Positions 8,479 through 17,180 of a stretch of DNA of 64,000 nucleotides are shown piece by piece. The notes beneath the pieces are model-generated. The model was given only the letters and a program-made list of their open reading frames with translations. It made no database searches and had not been told where the DNA came from. The first letter of the stretch is position 1, and every line of letters begins with the position of its first letter. Location of the stretch: positions 47,605 to 111,604 of the forward strand of contig DVJP01000077.1 of assembly GCA_018716725.1 (NCBI GenBank). The letters run 5' to 3'. A program made the position numbers and the translations under genes. The stretch comes from Candidatus Merdivicinus excrementipullorum (lineage in GTDB: Bacteria; Bacillota; Clostridia; Oscillospirales; Ruminococcaceae).

Positions 8479-9588
8479 TCAGCAGCAGTCTTCCGCCCCT
8501 TTATAGAACCGGCCGATCTCATCCGCCGCCAGAATGGCGTCATAGACCTTTTCCGGGCTGACCGGGAAGGGCAGATGACCCATAGTGTCCGTTTCCGCGC
8601 AGGCAAGGCGCGCCGCTTCCATCAGCTGCTCTGGTTTCGGCTCATGAAGCCCCAAATCGCAAAGAGTGGTGGGAAGCCCCATTTCCACGCAGAAATTCAC
8701 CACTTCCTCCAGCTCCTCCACCGGGGCGTTTTCCAAAACCAGCTGGACGATGGTGCCGAAGGCTACCTTCTCCCCGTGGTAAAGCTTGTGGGTTTCCGGA
8801 ATCGCCGTCAGGCCGTTGTGGATAGCGTGGGCCGCGGCCAGACCGCCGCTTTCAAAACCAACGCCGCTTAAATAGGTGTTGGCTTCAATGATATTTTCCA
8901 CCGCCTGGGTGCAGGCTCCCCGTTCCACAGCAAGCTTCGCCTTCAGGCCGTCCGCCATCAAGGTGTCATAGCAGAGTCTTGCCAGCTGCATAGCCGCCAG
9001 GGAAACTGTGCCGCCCACGCAGTTTTCCGCGCCAGAAGCCTTGCAGGCCCTTGCCTCAAAATAAGTGGCCAGGGCGTCCCCCATGCCGGACACCAAAAGG
9101 CGGGCCGGGGCGGCGGCGATGATCTCGGTGTCAACCAAAACGATATCCGGATTGGCAGTCAGGTAAAGATAGCGCTCAAACACGCCCTCATCGGAATAAA
9201 TCACCGAAAGGGCGGAGCAGGGCGCGTCGGTGGAGGCGATGGTGGGGACGATGACCACCGGGACTTGGGCGTAATAAGCCGCCGCTTTGGCGGTATCGTG
9301 GATTTTGCCGCCGCCGACGCCAACTATGACGTCGCAGCCGGAGGAAGTAAACTTTTCCACAATCCGGTTGATTTCGTTCATGGAGCACTCGCCGTTAAAG
9401 TCCTCGTACACCACCGTCGTGTCCGTCCCCTGGATGCCGGCGGCGATTTTCGCCTTAACTCGTTCCCGGCCCAGGACGCTGGCTAGAATAAACAGGCGTT
9501 TGCCCAGTTTTTCCGTGTGCACGCTGATTCTCTCCAGTTCTCCCCTGCCCTGGATATACCGGCTGGGGCTTGCAATGATATTGGCCAT
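8479..9588 (-). CDS. gldA: Glycerol dehydrogenase
   Basis: 369 residues, iron-containing alcohol dehydrogenase superfamily, GldA type: NAD-dependent oxidation of glycerol to dihydroxyacetone, or the reverse. Seen: the NAD-binding GVGGGKIHDTAKA, PTIASTDAPCSALSVIY, and metal-binding residues in GMGDALATYFEAR (Asp), AAHAIHNGLTA (His) and YHGEKVAFG (His). The ATG at 9588 is preceded by GAAAGGAA; a TTG one codon earlier is less likely. No partner gene (dihydroxyacetone kinase) is adjacent. The TGA stop is immediately followed by a repeat hairpin. Confidence 0.92.
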   Translation of the reverse strand: MANIIASPSRYIQGRGELERISVHTEKLGKRLFILASVLGRERVKAKIAAGIQGTDTTVVYEDFNGECSMNEINRIVEKFTSSGCDVIVGVGGGKIHDTAKAAAYYAQVPVVIVPTIASTDAPCSALSVIYSDEGVFERYLYLTANPDIVLVDTEIIAAAPARLLVSGMGDALATYFEARACKASGAENCVGGTVSLAAMQLARLCYDTLMADGLKAKLAVERGACTQAVENIIEANTYLSGVGFESGGLAAAHAIHNGLTAIPETHKLYHGEKVAFGTIVQLVLENAPVEELEEVVNFCVEMGLPTTLCDLGLHEPKPEQLMEAARLACAETDTMGHLPFPVSPEKVYDAILAADEIGRFYKGAEDCC

Positions 9589-9715
9589 CAAAACGACTTC
9601 CTTTCATTTTACGGATTATTCTTATGATACCTTCCTTTGCCGGGAAAATCCACCGGCATTTTGTAAATTCTCGGCCAAGCCGGAAAAAAGCCCAAAAAAT
9701 CGTGAAGTTTTCCCA

Positions 9716-9744
9716 TTTACAAGACGGCCCCCGCCTGTTATAAT
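9716..9744 (+). promoter_or_regulatory. Promoter of the GH78 gene
   Basis: TTTACA, 17-nt spacer, TATAAT. It lies between the divergent gldA and GH78 genes. Confidence 0.65.
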
Positions 9745-9786
9745 CAAACTGTCTAATTTTTTGTGACATACAGGAGGATTTTTGCC

Positions 9787-12045
9787 ATGTTTCAGCATGC
9801 ACGTTGGATTTGGCGGGAAGATGGCGCTGTTCCAAACAGCGTGAGCCGTTTCCGCGCCGTGTTTTCCCTGGACGCGCCGCCAGTTTCCTGTGAAATCGCC
9901 GTATCCGCCCACCATTTTTACCGGCTTTGGGTCAACGGTTCCCAGGTGGGAGGCCTGTGCTCCCCCGCTCCCTCCAATTTCCAGGCCCGGAAGCTGTACC
10001 TGACTTACGAAATCGGCAGCCTGCTGAAGCCCGGGGAAAACGTCCTGGCTTTTGAGGTGCTTTACTTAGGCGGAGACGGGCAAAACCGCACCAAAGGGTG
10101 CCCCTGCTTGATTTTCGAGGCAGAGGGACAAACGGAAACCGGCAGTTTCTGCGTGGCTTCCGGCGCTGGATGCCGTTCCTCCGGCGTCAGCGCCTATCTG
10201 CCGGTCATGCCCCTGCGGGAACGCCGGGGCATGACCGGCTCCACCTGCTATGACCGAAGCCGGGAAGAGGAAGGCTGGAAGCTGCCTGGGTTCGACGATT
10301 CCTCCTGGGACTGCACCGTCCTTTCCGCAGCCAACCTGCTGGTTCCGGAATTAAGCCCCCAGGAAATCCCGGAGGGAGCGGTATCCCGGCACTGGGTTCC
10401 CAAGAAAATCCATGAGGAGCCGGGTTTTGCCCTGTATGATGCCGGGGAAGTCCTTACGGGGTTTGTCAAAGCGACCCTCAAAGGCAAAAAAGGCGCAAGG
10501 CTGCGGCTGCGCTACGGCGAACTGCTGGAAGGGGCCAGGAAAACCTGGAAGGATTACAAGGAGCCTCACCCTCCCACAGCCATGCGGGTGGAGCACGGCG
10601 CAGTCAACGATGCGACGGAGTATTATTTGGACGATTACATTGTCCAGGGGACAGGTGAAGAAACCTGGGCGGAGTGCTTTACATATAAAGCTTTCCGGTA
10701 TTTTGAGCTGTCCGGAACGGAGGACTGCGAAATCTTAGGGGTGGAAGTCTGCAAAACCGGCACCGACGCTCCGTGCCTGGGAGGGTTCTCCTGCGATGAC
10801 CCGGTTTTAAACGCTATGGCGCAAGCCTGTATCAACACCCAGAAAAACAACATCATGGGCCTTTTGGTGGACTGCCCCCACCGGGAACAGGCGGAATATT
10901 TAGGGGACAGCCTAATGCAGTCCAGACTCCTCTGCTACAACTTCCCCGACGCCCGCACCCTTCTGCGGAAGGTTTTGCAGGATTTCGCAGACACCCAGCT
11001 CCATGAGGGGGATTTCCCCTTTATCGCGCCGGTGGACTGGGAGCCGGGCAGCATGTTCATGCTGAAAATGCCGGAATACGACCTGCTTTATCCGGAAATC
11101 CTCTGGGAAATCTGGAAATTCTACGGCGACTGGGACGCTTTGGAGCGGTTCTACCCCACTGCCGCCAAAACAGCCGCCTGCTATCTGGCGCGAAGGGACC
11201 AAAACGGGCTGATTCCCAATGACAGGACTGCCGTTATGCATATTTCCGACTGGCCGTACCCCAATATCGATGAGGATGGGGACGCCCTGTTTGTGGAAAA
11301 CGTATACGCCCTGAAGGGTTTGAAACGGCTGGCGGAAATCGCCGCCCTCCTAAACCGCAAGGACGACCATGACTACTGGCTGGCGGAGAAAAACCGCACG
11401 GCCCGTGACATCCGGCGGGCCTTCTTTGATGAAAAGGAAGGGCTTTTTAGGGATACGCCGGTTTCGGAGAAGCATCATCCGGGGGTCAACACCCTGGCGG
11501 TGGAAGCCGGTTTGTTCCGGCCGGGAGAACTGCCTCGGGCTATTGATTACCTGGCCAAAACCCCTATGGAGACACGGGTTATCCTTTCCTGGAACTATCT
11601 GAAGGCGCTGTTTGAGAACGGCCACGCACAGAAAGCCTTTGAACTGATTTCTGACCCGACCGCCCGCTGGGGCTTGATGATAGCGGAAGGCTCCAAGACC
11701 ATTTGGGAGGGCTTTGAGGACATTGAATCCCACTCCCACGCCTGGAACTGCTATCCCCTGCGGCTTTTGCAGGAGTATATAGCCGGGGTTCGCTGTATGG
11801 AGCCGGGATTTACGGAAGTGGAGATCGCGCCTTTCTTCCCGGAGGGGATGTTTGAATTTTCCGCACAGGTGTGCGCCGCCGGCGGCGTCATTGAGGTGCA
11901 GGGCTGGAAGAGCGGCGACGGCGCAAAATTCCAGGTGGAGCTGCCCGAAGGGGTTTCCGGCGTGTTCCGCTACGGCGACGCGGAAGAAATCCTGGCGGAG
12001 GGTTCCAACGAAATCAACGTTTTCGGAACAGGTTCCCCGGAATGA
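9787..12045 (+). CDS. Family 78 glycoside hydrolase-like protein (alpha-L-rhamnosidase)
   Basis: 752 residues. An N-terminal beta-sandwich (about 15-150, with VSAHHFYRLWVNGSQVG) is typical of Bac_rhamnosid_N. Then come a linker domain and a six-hairpin catalytic barrel (about 330-660) with LLVDCPHREQAEYLGDSLMQ, the variant of DCPxRxE..xWxGDA that carries the acid residues, followed by a short beta C-terminal domain. No signal peptide is seen, so it should act on imported oligosaccharides. It is shorter than the usual 850-1000 residues. The ATG at 9787 is preceded by AGGAGG. Rhamnose specificity is family-level only. Confidence 0.8.
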   Translation: MFQHARWIWREDGAVPNSVSRFRAVFSLDAPPVSCEIAVSAHHFYRLWVNGSQVGGLCSPAPSNFQARKLYLTYEIGSLLKPGENVLAFEVLYLGGDGQNRTKGCPCLIFEAEGQTETGSFCVASGAGCRSSGVSAYLPVMPLRERRGMTGSTCYDRSREEEGWKLPGFDDSSWDCTVLSAANLLVPELSPQEIPEGAVSRHWVPKKIHEEPGFALYDAGEVLTGFVKATLKGKKGARLRLRYGELLEGARKTWKDYKEPHPPTAMRVEHGAVNDATEYYLDDYIVQGTGEETWAECFTYKAFRYFELSGTEDCEILGVEVCKTGTDAPCLGGFSCDDPVLNAMAQACINTQKNNIMGLLVDCPHREQAEYLGDSLMQSRLLCYNFPDARTLLRKVLQDFADTQLHEGDFPFIAPVDWEPGSMFMLKMPEYDLLYPEILWEIWKFYGDWDALERFYPTAAKTAACYLARRDQNGLIPNDRTAVMHISDWPYPNIDEDGDALFVENVYALKGLKRLAEIAALLNRKDDHDYWLAEKNRTARDIRRAFFDEKEGLFRDTPVSEKHHPGVNTLAVEAGLFRPGELPRAIDYLAKTPMETRVILSWNYLKALFENGHAQKAFELISDPTARWGLMIAEGSKTIWEGFEDIESHSHAWNCYPLRLLQEYIAGVRCMEPGFTEVEIAPFFPEGMFEFSAQVCAAGGVIEVQGWKSGDGAKFQVELPEGVSGVFRYGDAEEILAEGSNEINVFGTGSPE

Positions 12046-12054
12046 TAAAAACGC

Positions 12055-12345
12055 GGACGTTCTGCCACGCGTTAGATTTCTGAACGGCGGGATGAACCGC
12101 CGTTTTCGGCACAGGTTCCCCGAAATGAATCGCAACGTTGCGGGGAATCCGGCGGGCCGGGAAACCCGGCCCCTACAATATGTTCCCTAAAAAACGATAG
12201 AAAATGAAACCTATCAATACGGCGAGTCGTCGTGAATTTATTCACGACAAGAGCACGTCCAGCGGTCGGATAGGAATTGAAACGCCGCGGCGAATTGGCG
12301 GCCCGGCCTCCGGGCCCGCGTCGAATTGCCAGCGGCGGCTCGCCG
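12055..12345. repeat. Hairpin-repeat block 3
   Basis: Order on the plus strand: GGCGGGATGAACCGCCG with the downstream linker TTTTCGGCACAGGTTCCCCG; a bracketed GGGCCGGGAAACCCGGCCCC near 12155-12178; the TCGTGAATTTATTCACGA palindrome near 12230-12247; the linker AGGAATTGAAACGCCGCGGC; GGCCCGGCCTCCGGGCC; and GCGGCGGCTCGCCGC, whose last bases overlap the ltaS stop. Confidence 0.8.
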
Positions 12346-14133
12346 CTAGTCGTTGAAATTCATCATGCGGCCGTCCACTTCCGAGTAATTTTCCCCAATC
12401 ACCCGGTCGTAGGTCAGCATATCCAGCAGTTCCGATTCCGTAGTGGGGTTCACCGCCACCGAGTAAACCGGCTCCAGTTCCATTTCCTCCAGCATGGTTT
12501 CCACAAAGGGGTTCTCCTGCCCCGCCAGACGGTAAACCAGATGCGGCAGGTAGAAGGTGGAAATGGTTTCTTCCGGCAAACTGCTGGTGTCCAGGCCGTA
12601 ATTGTTCCACACCAGCCAGGTTTTTTCGTAGAGCTTGGAGCAGTTGTCTACATTGATGCCGATATCGTTATAAAAGCTGCTTTCCGGGCTGAAAAACGGG
12701 AAATGGTCCCCGGTAAAAACAATGATGGTAGGTTCGGCGGATTCCTTAAGCCGGTTCGTGAAATCCCGAAGGGCCTCGTTGGACTCCTGCACCCCGTCAA
12801 AGTAGTTGTCCACTTCCTCGCCTTTGTCGTCAATAAAGGGCTGGTGGTTCTGCATGGTGGTAATATGGATATAGTCCGGGCCGTCGGTAGACGCCATGAC
12901 TTCCTCCGCCTGGCGGAAAGCCGTATCGTCGTCAATATAGTCCCGGAATTGATGAGTCTCTACAGTGAAATCATCGTCAAAGATCATCCGGTCAAAGCCG
13001 TATTCGCTGTATACGTCCTCCCGGTCGTAAAAGTTGGAACGAAAGGGATGGATGTAGGTGGTGCTGTAGCCCGCCTCTTTGTACATATTGGCGAAGGTGT
13101 CCTGCTCCACGCCGCTTTTTAAGAGCTTGTGGGGGATTTCCACGTTGTTCAGGGATTTTACCGGAAGGCCGAACATCAGCTCGAACTCCGTCCGAACAGT
13201 GCCGTTGCCGAAGGTGGGGACCACACTGGTGCCGGTGACGCCCTCCGCGCAGACCTCATCAAAGGCCCCGTAAATCTTATCGCCGTTTTCCACATCGTAA
13301 AGCCGCCGGAAATCCGCGTAGGATTCGGACATGATGAACACCACGTTGGGCTTCACCGCTTCTTCCGGCTGGGCCATTGCCTCCTGGTCCTCCTGGTTGG
13401 AACTGGTGAGGATCTGCTCGATAGTTTTCTCCGAATACTCCTCCGGTTCCGAAACAGTGGATTTCATGGACTGGTTCATGGAAACGGTAAAATTGGTAAT
13501 CAGGTTGTTGTTTTCAAACCGGGCGTCCTCGCTGTAAGAGTTGTAAGTCACGGTGTCGTCAATGCCGAACACCTGGCAGACCGGCGCGAAAAAGGCCGGG
13601 ACCAAAATCGCAATGGCCGTAACCCCCGCCATCACCGCCGCCATGGAGCACTGCTTCCAAAAACGGCCCTTTAACCGCCAGCCGGCGACAAACATGGCAA
13701 ACACATACAAGGCGGTCAGCAGAATCAGCACAAACAAGAGGGGGTTAAATTTGAGCCGGGCGAATTTAGACACGTCCGCGAAACCTGTAGCCATGTACAG
13801 ATCCGAAAACTGGAAATGGGAGCCGGTGACCACATATTTGTGGTATTCCACCGCCGAAATAATCATAAACAAAGCCCCTGTTACCGCCCCGCTGATCCAG
13901 ACCCGCCGCACAATCAGCGCCACAGTCCAGAACACTACGGCAATCAGCAGGCAGGAAAACAGGAAAACTCCGAAGTTTGTCCAGGTGAATGCAAGCAGAT
14001 CCGACAGATCCTGCATCTGCCCCAATTCCGCAAATATACAAAGCACAATGGGAAATACCCCGGCCAACAGCGGGCCGGCGCCTTTCCAGCGGAAAAAGCG
14101 GGTTTCCCGCAGCCGCTGTATCATGTTTCTCAT
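12346..14133 (-). CDS. LtaS-type phosphoglycerol transferase (sulfatase fold)
   Basis: 595 residues. Five membrane helices in residues 15-185 are followed by an extracellular alkaline-phosphatase/sulfatase domain from about 260. Metal and nucleophile residues visible: the Glu in FIMSESYAD (about 270), the Thr in FGNGTVRTEFEL (about 312), and GDHFPFF. These match LtaS/MdoB enzymes that move phosphoglycerol from phosphatidylglycerol onto a polymer such as lipoteichoic acid. The ATG at 14133 follows AAGGAG by 8 nt; an upstream in-frame ATG at 14235 has none. It stands alone, and the acceptor is not proven. Confidence 0.85.
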   Translation of the reverse strand: MRNMIQRLRETRFFRWKGAGPLLAGVFPIVLCIFAELGQMQDLSDLLAFTWTNFGVFLFSCLLIAVVFWTVALIVRRVWISGAVTGALFMIISAVEYHKYVVTGSHFQFSDLYMATGFADVSKFARLKFNPLLFVLILLTALYVFAMFVAGWRLKGRFWKQCSMAAVMAGVTAIAILVPAFFAPVCQVFGIDDTVTYNSYSEDARFENNNLITNFTVSMNQSMKSTVSEPEEYSEKTIEQILTSSNQEDQEAMAQPEEAVKPNVVFIMSESYADFRRLYDVENGDKIYGAFDEVCAEGVTGTSVVPTFGNGTVRTEFELMFGLPVKSLNNVEIPHKLLKSGVEQDTFANMYKEAGYSTTYIHPFRSNFYDREDVYSEYGFDRMIFDDDFTVETHQFRDYIDDDTAFRQAEEVMASTDGPDYIHITTMQNHQPFIDDKGEEVDNYFDGVQESNEALRDFTNRLKESAEPTIIVFTGDHFPFFSPESSFYNDIGINVDNCSKLYEKTWLVWNNYGLDTSSLPEETISTFYLPHLVYRLAGQENPFVETMLEEMELEPVYSVAVNPTTESELLDMLTYDRVIGENYSEVDGRMMNFND

Positions 14134-14417
14134 ATTGATTACTCCTTTGCTGAAAAGCGTCCTATCAAAAGAACGCGGCATCCGGCGACTTCCCTTCAGA
14201 AAAATCCTCATGATATCTTGGAAACCGGACCGCATTTTCTTGGTTTTCGACAGAAACCCGTTCTAATTTGTTTATCATAGCAGGGCTTTATGAATTTTTT
14301 GTGACTGTTTCTCCGGATTTTCAATCTTTTTTGAAAGAACGGGATTTTACACAAACCTGACGAACTCTTTTCATACTCCTTTGGGCACAAAGGAAAAGGA
14401 GTTTTTTGGGAAATCTG

Positions 14418-14465
14418 TTGACATTCTGTATTGTTTGTATTATACTATATAATACAAACAATACA
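14418..14465 (+). promoter_or_regulatory. Promoter with perfect palindromic operator for the GntR regulator
   Basis: TTGACA at 14418-14423, 17-nt spacer, TATACT at 14441-14446. The spacer and -10 are covered by a perfect inverted repeat: 18-bp arms at 14427-14444 and 14448-14465 around CTA (arm TGTATTGTTTGTATTATA). The ribosome site AAGGAGG follows immediately. A repressor bound here would block polymerase outright, so autoregulation by the GntR protein is likely. Confidence 0.85.
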
Positions 14466-14479
14466 AGGAGGGATGGCGT

Positions 14480-14863
14480 ATGATTCTCAAGCTGGATATG
14501 TCCAGCGAGGTGCCTATTTATCTGCAAATCCGCAACCAAATTGTCCTGGGCATCGGCCAGGGGCAGCTGCGGGCGGGCGAGAGCCTGCCAACAGTGCGCC
14601 AGCTGGCGGAGGACATCGGCGTCAACACCATGACGGTCAACAAAGCCTATTCCTTATTAAAGGGGGAAGGCTACATCGAAATCGACCGGCGAAAAGGGGC
14701 GGTGGTGAAGCCCTGTTCCTCCCCCGGCGGCTTGGAGGAGGATTTTAAACAGCGCCTTTCCCTGCTGGCGGCGGAAGCCGCGGCCAAAGGGGTGCCCCGG
14801 GAACAATTTTTGGAAGCCTGCCGGGAAGCGGCGGCGGTGATGAACCCAAAAGGAGTGGAGTAA
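14480..14863 (+). CDS. GntR/YtrA-family transcriptional regulator
   Basis: 127 residues. Winged helix in residues 8-75 (VPIYLQIRNQIVLGIGQGQL, then GESLPTVRQLAEDIGVNTMTVNKAYSLL). The effector domain is short (about 50 residues) with no ligand-binding fold, the YtrA pattern. AAGGAGG lies 8 nt before the ATG. Its gene sits directly behind an 18-bp-arm palindrome and 1 bp before a membrane-protein gene, a common arrangement in which a YtrA protein controls an envelope membrane protein. Confidence 0.88.
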   Translation: MILKLDMSSEVPIYLQIRNQIVLGIGQGQLRAGESLPTVRQLAEDIGVNTMTVNKAYSLLKGEGYIEIDRRKGAVVKPCSSPGGLEEDFKQRLSLLAAEAAAKGVPREQFLEACREAAAVMNPKGVE

Positions 14864-14864
14864 T

Positions 14865-16241
14865 ATGAGCTTGACTTTACTGATTATCATGCTGATTGTA
14901 TTGGGAAGCGCAGTCGCATCCAGCTGGATGGCCGTCCTGCCCAACCGGGGCAGCATGCTGGGGATCCGGCTGCCGGCGGAAGCCGGGAAGGACCCGGACA
15001 CGGCGGAAATCGTCAGAGGGTATCGAAAACGGATGATTTTCTGGGGCGTGGTTTTCCTGGCCCTGATGATCCCGGTTCTCCTGACGGAACGGATTTTCAC
15101 CTTGCAGTTTTTCCTGCTGTTTGCCTGGTCCATCCTGCTGATGATCGCCTATTACCGGGAATACAGCCGGTTTGGCGGGAAGCTCCGGGAGCTGCGCCGG
15201 GCCAAGGGATGGGAGAGCCAGGGAAAGCCCATTGTGGCCATTGACACCCAGGTTTCCAAAAGCCGGAGCCGGATGGCGGTTTCACCCTGGTGGATGCTGC
15301 CGGGGCTTCTGCTCTCCTTAATTCCCCTGGTTTTATGCGTGACCCGGCGGGAGGATTGGAGCATTTACCTGGCTGCGGCCTGTCCCCTGCTCTTGCAGGC
15401 GGTTCTGTGGCTCTGCCGCCGCTTCTTCCAAAAATCCCGGGCAACGGCCTTCAGCACAGACCCGGAGGTAAACCGGGCCTGCCACTACCTGGCCATCCAC
15501 AGCTGGACGGCTTACTGCGCCGTCATGTCCATGGTGACGGGGGTTTTGACCCTGGCCCTGTATTTTCTGACAGTGCAGGCGTCCTCAGACTTCTGGTTCC
15601 TGCTTTTAATGATCGCCATGCTGCTTACGGTCTGCCTTGGGATTCTCATTGTCTTTCAAAAGGTGCGCAAAGGGCAGAACCGGATTCTGGAGCAGGCCGG
15701 GGCGGAGATCTTAGAAAAAGGAGACGACGCCTGCCACTACAAATGGGGCTTTTACTATAACCCCGCCGATCCCAGGATCATGGTGCCCAAACAGGTTGGT
15801 GTGGGCTGGACCTTTAACGCCGGTCAGCCTTTGGGAAAAGTTCTCGGCTTCGGCTCTTTAGGGTTGGTGGCCGCCCTGGTCATCGGGCTGTTGGGGATGT
15901 TCCTCTACATGGAAGTGACGCCCTTTTCCCTGGAAATAGAAAACGGCCGGGTCACTATTTCCGCCCCGCTGTATGGCACGGAATTTGAGCTTTCGGAGGT
16001 GGAAAACGTATCCATGTCCGAGGAAATCCCGTCCGGCGCCCGCACCAACGGGGCCGCGGCCGGGGATTTGCTGCTGGGGCATTTTCGGTTAAACGGCGTG
16101 GGGGACACTCTGCTTTATGTCCACACGGACCGGATGCCCTGCGTGGTCATTGAATTACCGGACCGGACCATCTATTTCACCGGGGAATCCCCGGAGGAAA
16201 ACCAGGGGATTTTCGAGGAATTAACGGAAGCCATTCAATAA
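14865..16241 (+). CDS. Multi-pass membrane protein with DUF5808-like motif
   Basis: 458 residues. N-terminal helices at about 4-24, 62-80 and 85-103; a central group at 145-165, 167-188, 215-238 and 245-268; and another helix at about 325-347. Between them is KWGFYYNPADPRIMVPKQVG, the short NPxDxR..VPK signature of DUF5808. The C-terminal 100 residues form a soluble beta-rich domain (PH-like pattern). Proteins of this kind regularly follow YtrA-type regulators. It overlaps nothing and starts 1 bp after the regulator stop with AAAGGAG. Biochemical role unknown. Confidence 0.7.
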   Translation: MSLTLLIIMLIVLGSAVASSWMAVLPNRGSMLGIRLPAEAGKDPDTAEIVRGYRKRMIFWGVVFLALMIPVLLTERIFTLQFFLLFAWSILLMIAYYREYSRFGGKLRELRRAKGWESQGKPIVAIDTQVSKSRSRMAVSPWWMLPGLLLSLIPLVLCVTRREDWSIYLAAACPLLLQAVLWLCRRFFQKSRATAFSTDPEVNRACHYLAIHSWTAYCAVMSMVTGVLTLALYFLTVQASSDFWFLLLMIAMLLTVCLGILIVFQKVRKGQNRILEQAGAEILEKGDDACHYKWGFYYNPADPRIMVPKQVGVGWTFNAGQPLGKVLGFGSLGLVAALVIGLLGMFLYMEVTPFSLEIENGRVTISAPLYGTEFELSEVENVSMSEEIPSGARTNGAAAGDLLLGHFRLNGVGDTLLYVHTDRMPCVVIELPDRTIYFTGESPEENQGIFEELTEAIQ

Positions 16242-16243
16242 AT

Positions 16244-16490
16244 ACCGCGGCTGTCCTGCCCTGCGTTGGGGTCATAAATGGCGGGGCGTCAGGGACGCCG
16301 CACTCTACGATTGTGATTGCGTTTTCGTTTGATGTATCAAAAAAACGAGGGACGATGTGGGCATCGTCCCCTACAACCGGCGAGCCGCCGGTGGCAATTC
16401 GACGCGGCCGTTCTGCCCCGCGTTAGATTTCTGAACGGCGGGATGAACCGCCGTTTCGGTACAGGTTCCCCGAAATGTCCCTACAAATGC
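16244..16490. repeat. Hairpin-repeat block 4
   Basis: Contains a decayed GGGGCGTCAGGGACGCCGC unit (near 16276-16305), a bracketed GGGACGATGTGGGCATCGTCCCC (near 16349-16375), GGCGAGCCGCCGG and the GGCGGGATGAACCGCCG hairpin with its linker (near 16436-16470). The first unit has lost pairing in its outer bracket (CACTCTACGA instead of CCCCTACAA), one of the few degraded copies. Confidence 0.75.
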
Positions 16491-16500
16491 GTTTCAACAA

Positions 16501-16728
16501 TCACATATTTTGATAAACCAGCCTTAATGCCGTACGAAAGCCCATAAGAAAGCCCTGGTACTCAAAGGCGCTGGCGCACTGGTTCCACAAAGGTTCGGCT
16601 TCCCGCCAATCGGCAGAACTTAGGAGCTTTTCCATCTGTTCCTGAAACTTAAGCCGGGCCAGCTTGGTTTCCGGCATATCCTGTTCATTTTCCAGCACAT
16701 GGAACCATAAATCTTCCATTGTATACAT
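16501..16728 (-). CDS. Small hypothetical protein (resembles DUF6809)
   Basis: 75 residues beginning MYTMEDLWFHVLENEQDM, helical throughout, ending in FLMGFRTALRLVYQNM. The C-terminal '.F..GFR.A.R' pattern resembles small clostridial DUF6809 proteins. The ATG at 16728 is preceded by AAAGGAGGAAC, a strong site that excludes the longer reading. It is the first of three tiny minus-strand genes in a 1-kb island. Upstream on the opposite strand is the promoter of the first repeat RNA. No function known. Confidence 0.55.
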   Translation of the reverse strand: MYTMEDLWFHVLENEQDMPETKLARLKFQEQMEKLLSSADWREAEPLWNQCASAFEYQGFLMGFRTALRLVYQNM

Positions 16729-16748
16729 TGTTGTTCCTCCTTTTCTGG

Positions 16749-16805
16749 TTGACAAGAAGGCCCATCTGATGTATACTGAATTTCAGACGGGGTTTCTCGT
16801 CGGGT
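16749..16805 (+). repeat. Duplicated promoter-leader segment, copy 1
   Basis: 57 bp, identical to 17124-17180 except for one base. It starts exactly with TTGACA (16749-16754), has a 17-nt spacer and TATACT (16772-16777), and continues through a leader with a GACG...CGTC mini-hairpin up to CGGGTA. Sequence identity stops abruptly at both ends. Confidence 0.85.
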
Positions 16806-16857
16806 ATAGAGTTTCGGTTTTACTTGCAAGGTGCGCCGGAACTCTATTTTTGTTTGT
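16784..16857 (+). ncRNA. Candidate small RNA, copy 1
   Basis: From the expected start about 7 nt after TATACT to the T-tract at 16848-16857. The terminator stem is ATAGAGTTTCGG (16806-16817) with CCGGAACTCTAT (16836-16847), 12 pairs including one G-U, followed by TTTTTGTTTG. The RNA would be about 70 nt, with a shared 5' leader and a copy-specific 3' hairpin. It is antisense to the last codon and 3' end of the ribbon-helix-helix gene at 16844-17017. Expression is inferred from promoter and terminator only. Confidence 0.5.
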
Positions 16858-17017
16858 CCAGTTCCGATTTTACTAAATCAATGCCTTTGAGAACGACTCC
16901 GGTTTTTGTGGTATGCAGTTTTTCCGCACATTCTTCTAAAGTTTTGAGGGTTTCTTGAGTGAGCCGTATTTCAAAACGCATGTTTTTGGATCGGTCGGAT
17001 TTTGGACGAGGGGACAT
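16844..17017 (-). CDS. Ribbon-helix-helix (CopG-like) DNA-binding protein
   Basis: 57 residues. A basic N-terminus (SPRPKSDRSK) is followed by the strand MRFEIRLT, then helix QETLKTLEECAEKL, a turn, and helix TKTGVVLKGIDLVKSEL, the RHH_1 pattern. Start at 17017 by GGAGGTG 7 nt upstream. Its promoter contains two 14-bp direct repeats 22 bp apart, a typical RHH operator, so autoregulation is likely. No toxin or transfer gene is next to it. It could be a free-standing regulator or an antitoxin remnant. Confidence 0.75.
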   Translation of the reverse strand: MSPRPKSDRSKNMRFEIRLTQETLKTLEECAEKLHTTKTGVVLKGIDLVKSELDKQK

Positions 17018-17031
17018 TTTATCACCTCCAT

Positions 17032-17076
17032 TCATGTCCGTACAACCATAATATCACGTCCGTACAAGAATGTCAA
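17032..17076 (-). promoter_or_regulatory. Promoter and two-site operator of the first RHH gene
   Basis: On the minus strand: TTGACA (17076-17071), 17-nt spacer, TATTAT (17053-17048). The sequence TTGTACGGACRTGA occurs at 17067-17054 (between the hexamers) and 17045-17032 (just after the -10), exactly 22 bp apart, i.e. on the same face of the helix two turns apart. Confidence 0.8.
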
Positions 17077-17123
17077 GACGTTTGGCAAAATTTTTCGTAA
17101 AATTGTAGGGGCCGGTTCGCCCG

Positions 17124-17180
17124 TTGACAAGAAGGCCCATCTGATGTATACTGAATTTCAGACGGGATTTCTCGTCGGGT
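17124..17180 (+). repeat. Duplicated promoter-leader segment, copy 2
   Basis: Second copy of the 57-bp unit: TTGACA 17124-17129, 17-nt spacer, TATACT 17147-17152, same leader with one G-to-A change in the mini-hairpin loop. It is preceded by a truncated bracketed repeat (TTGTAGGGGCCGGTTCGCC, 17103-17121). Confidence 0.85.
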
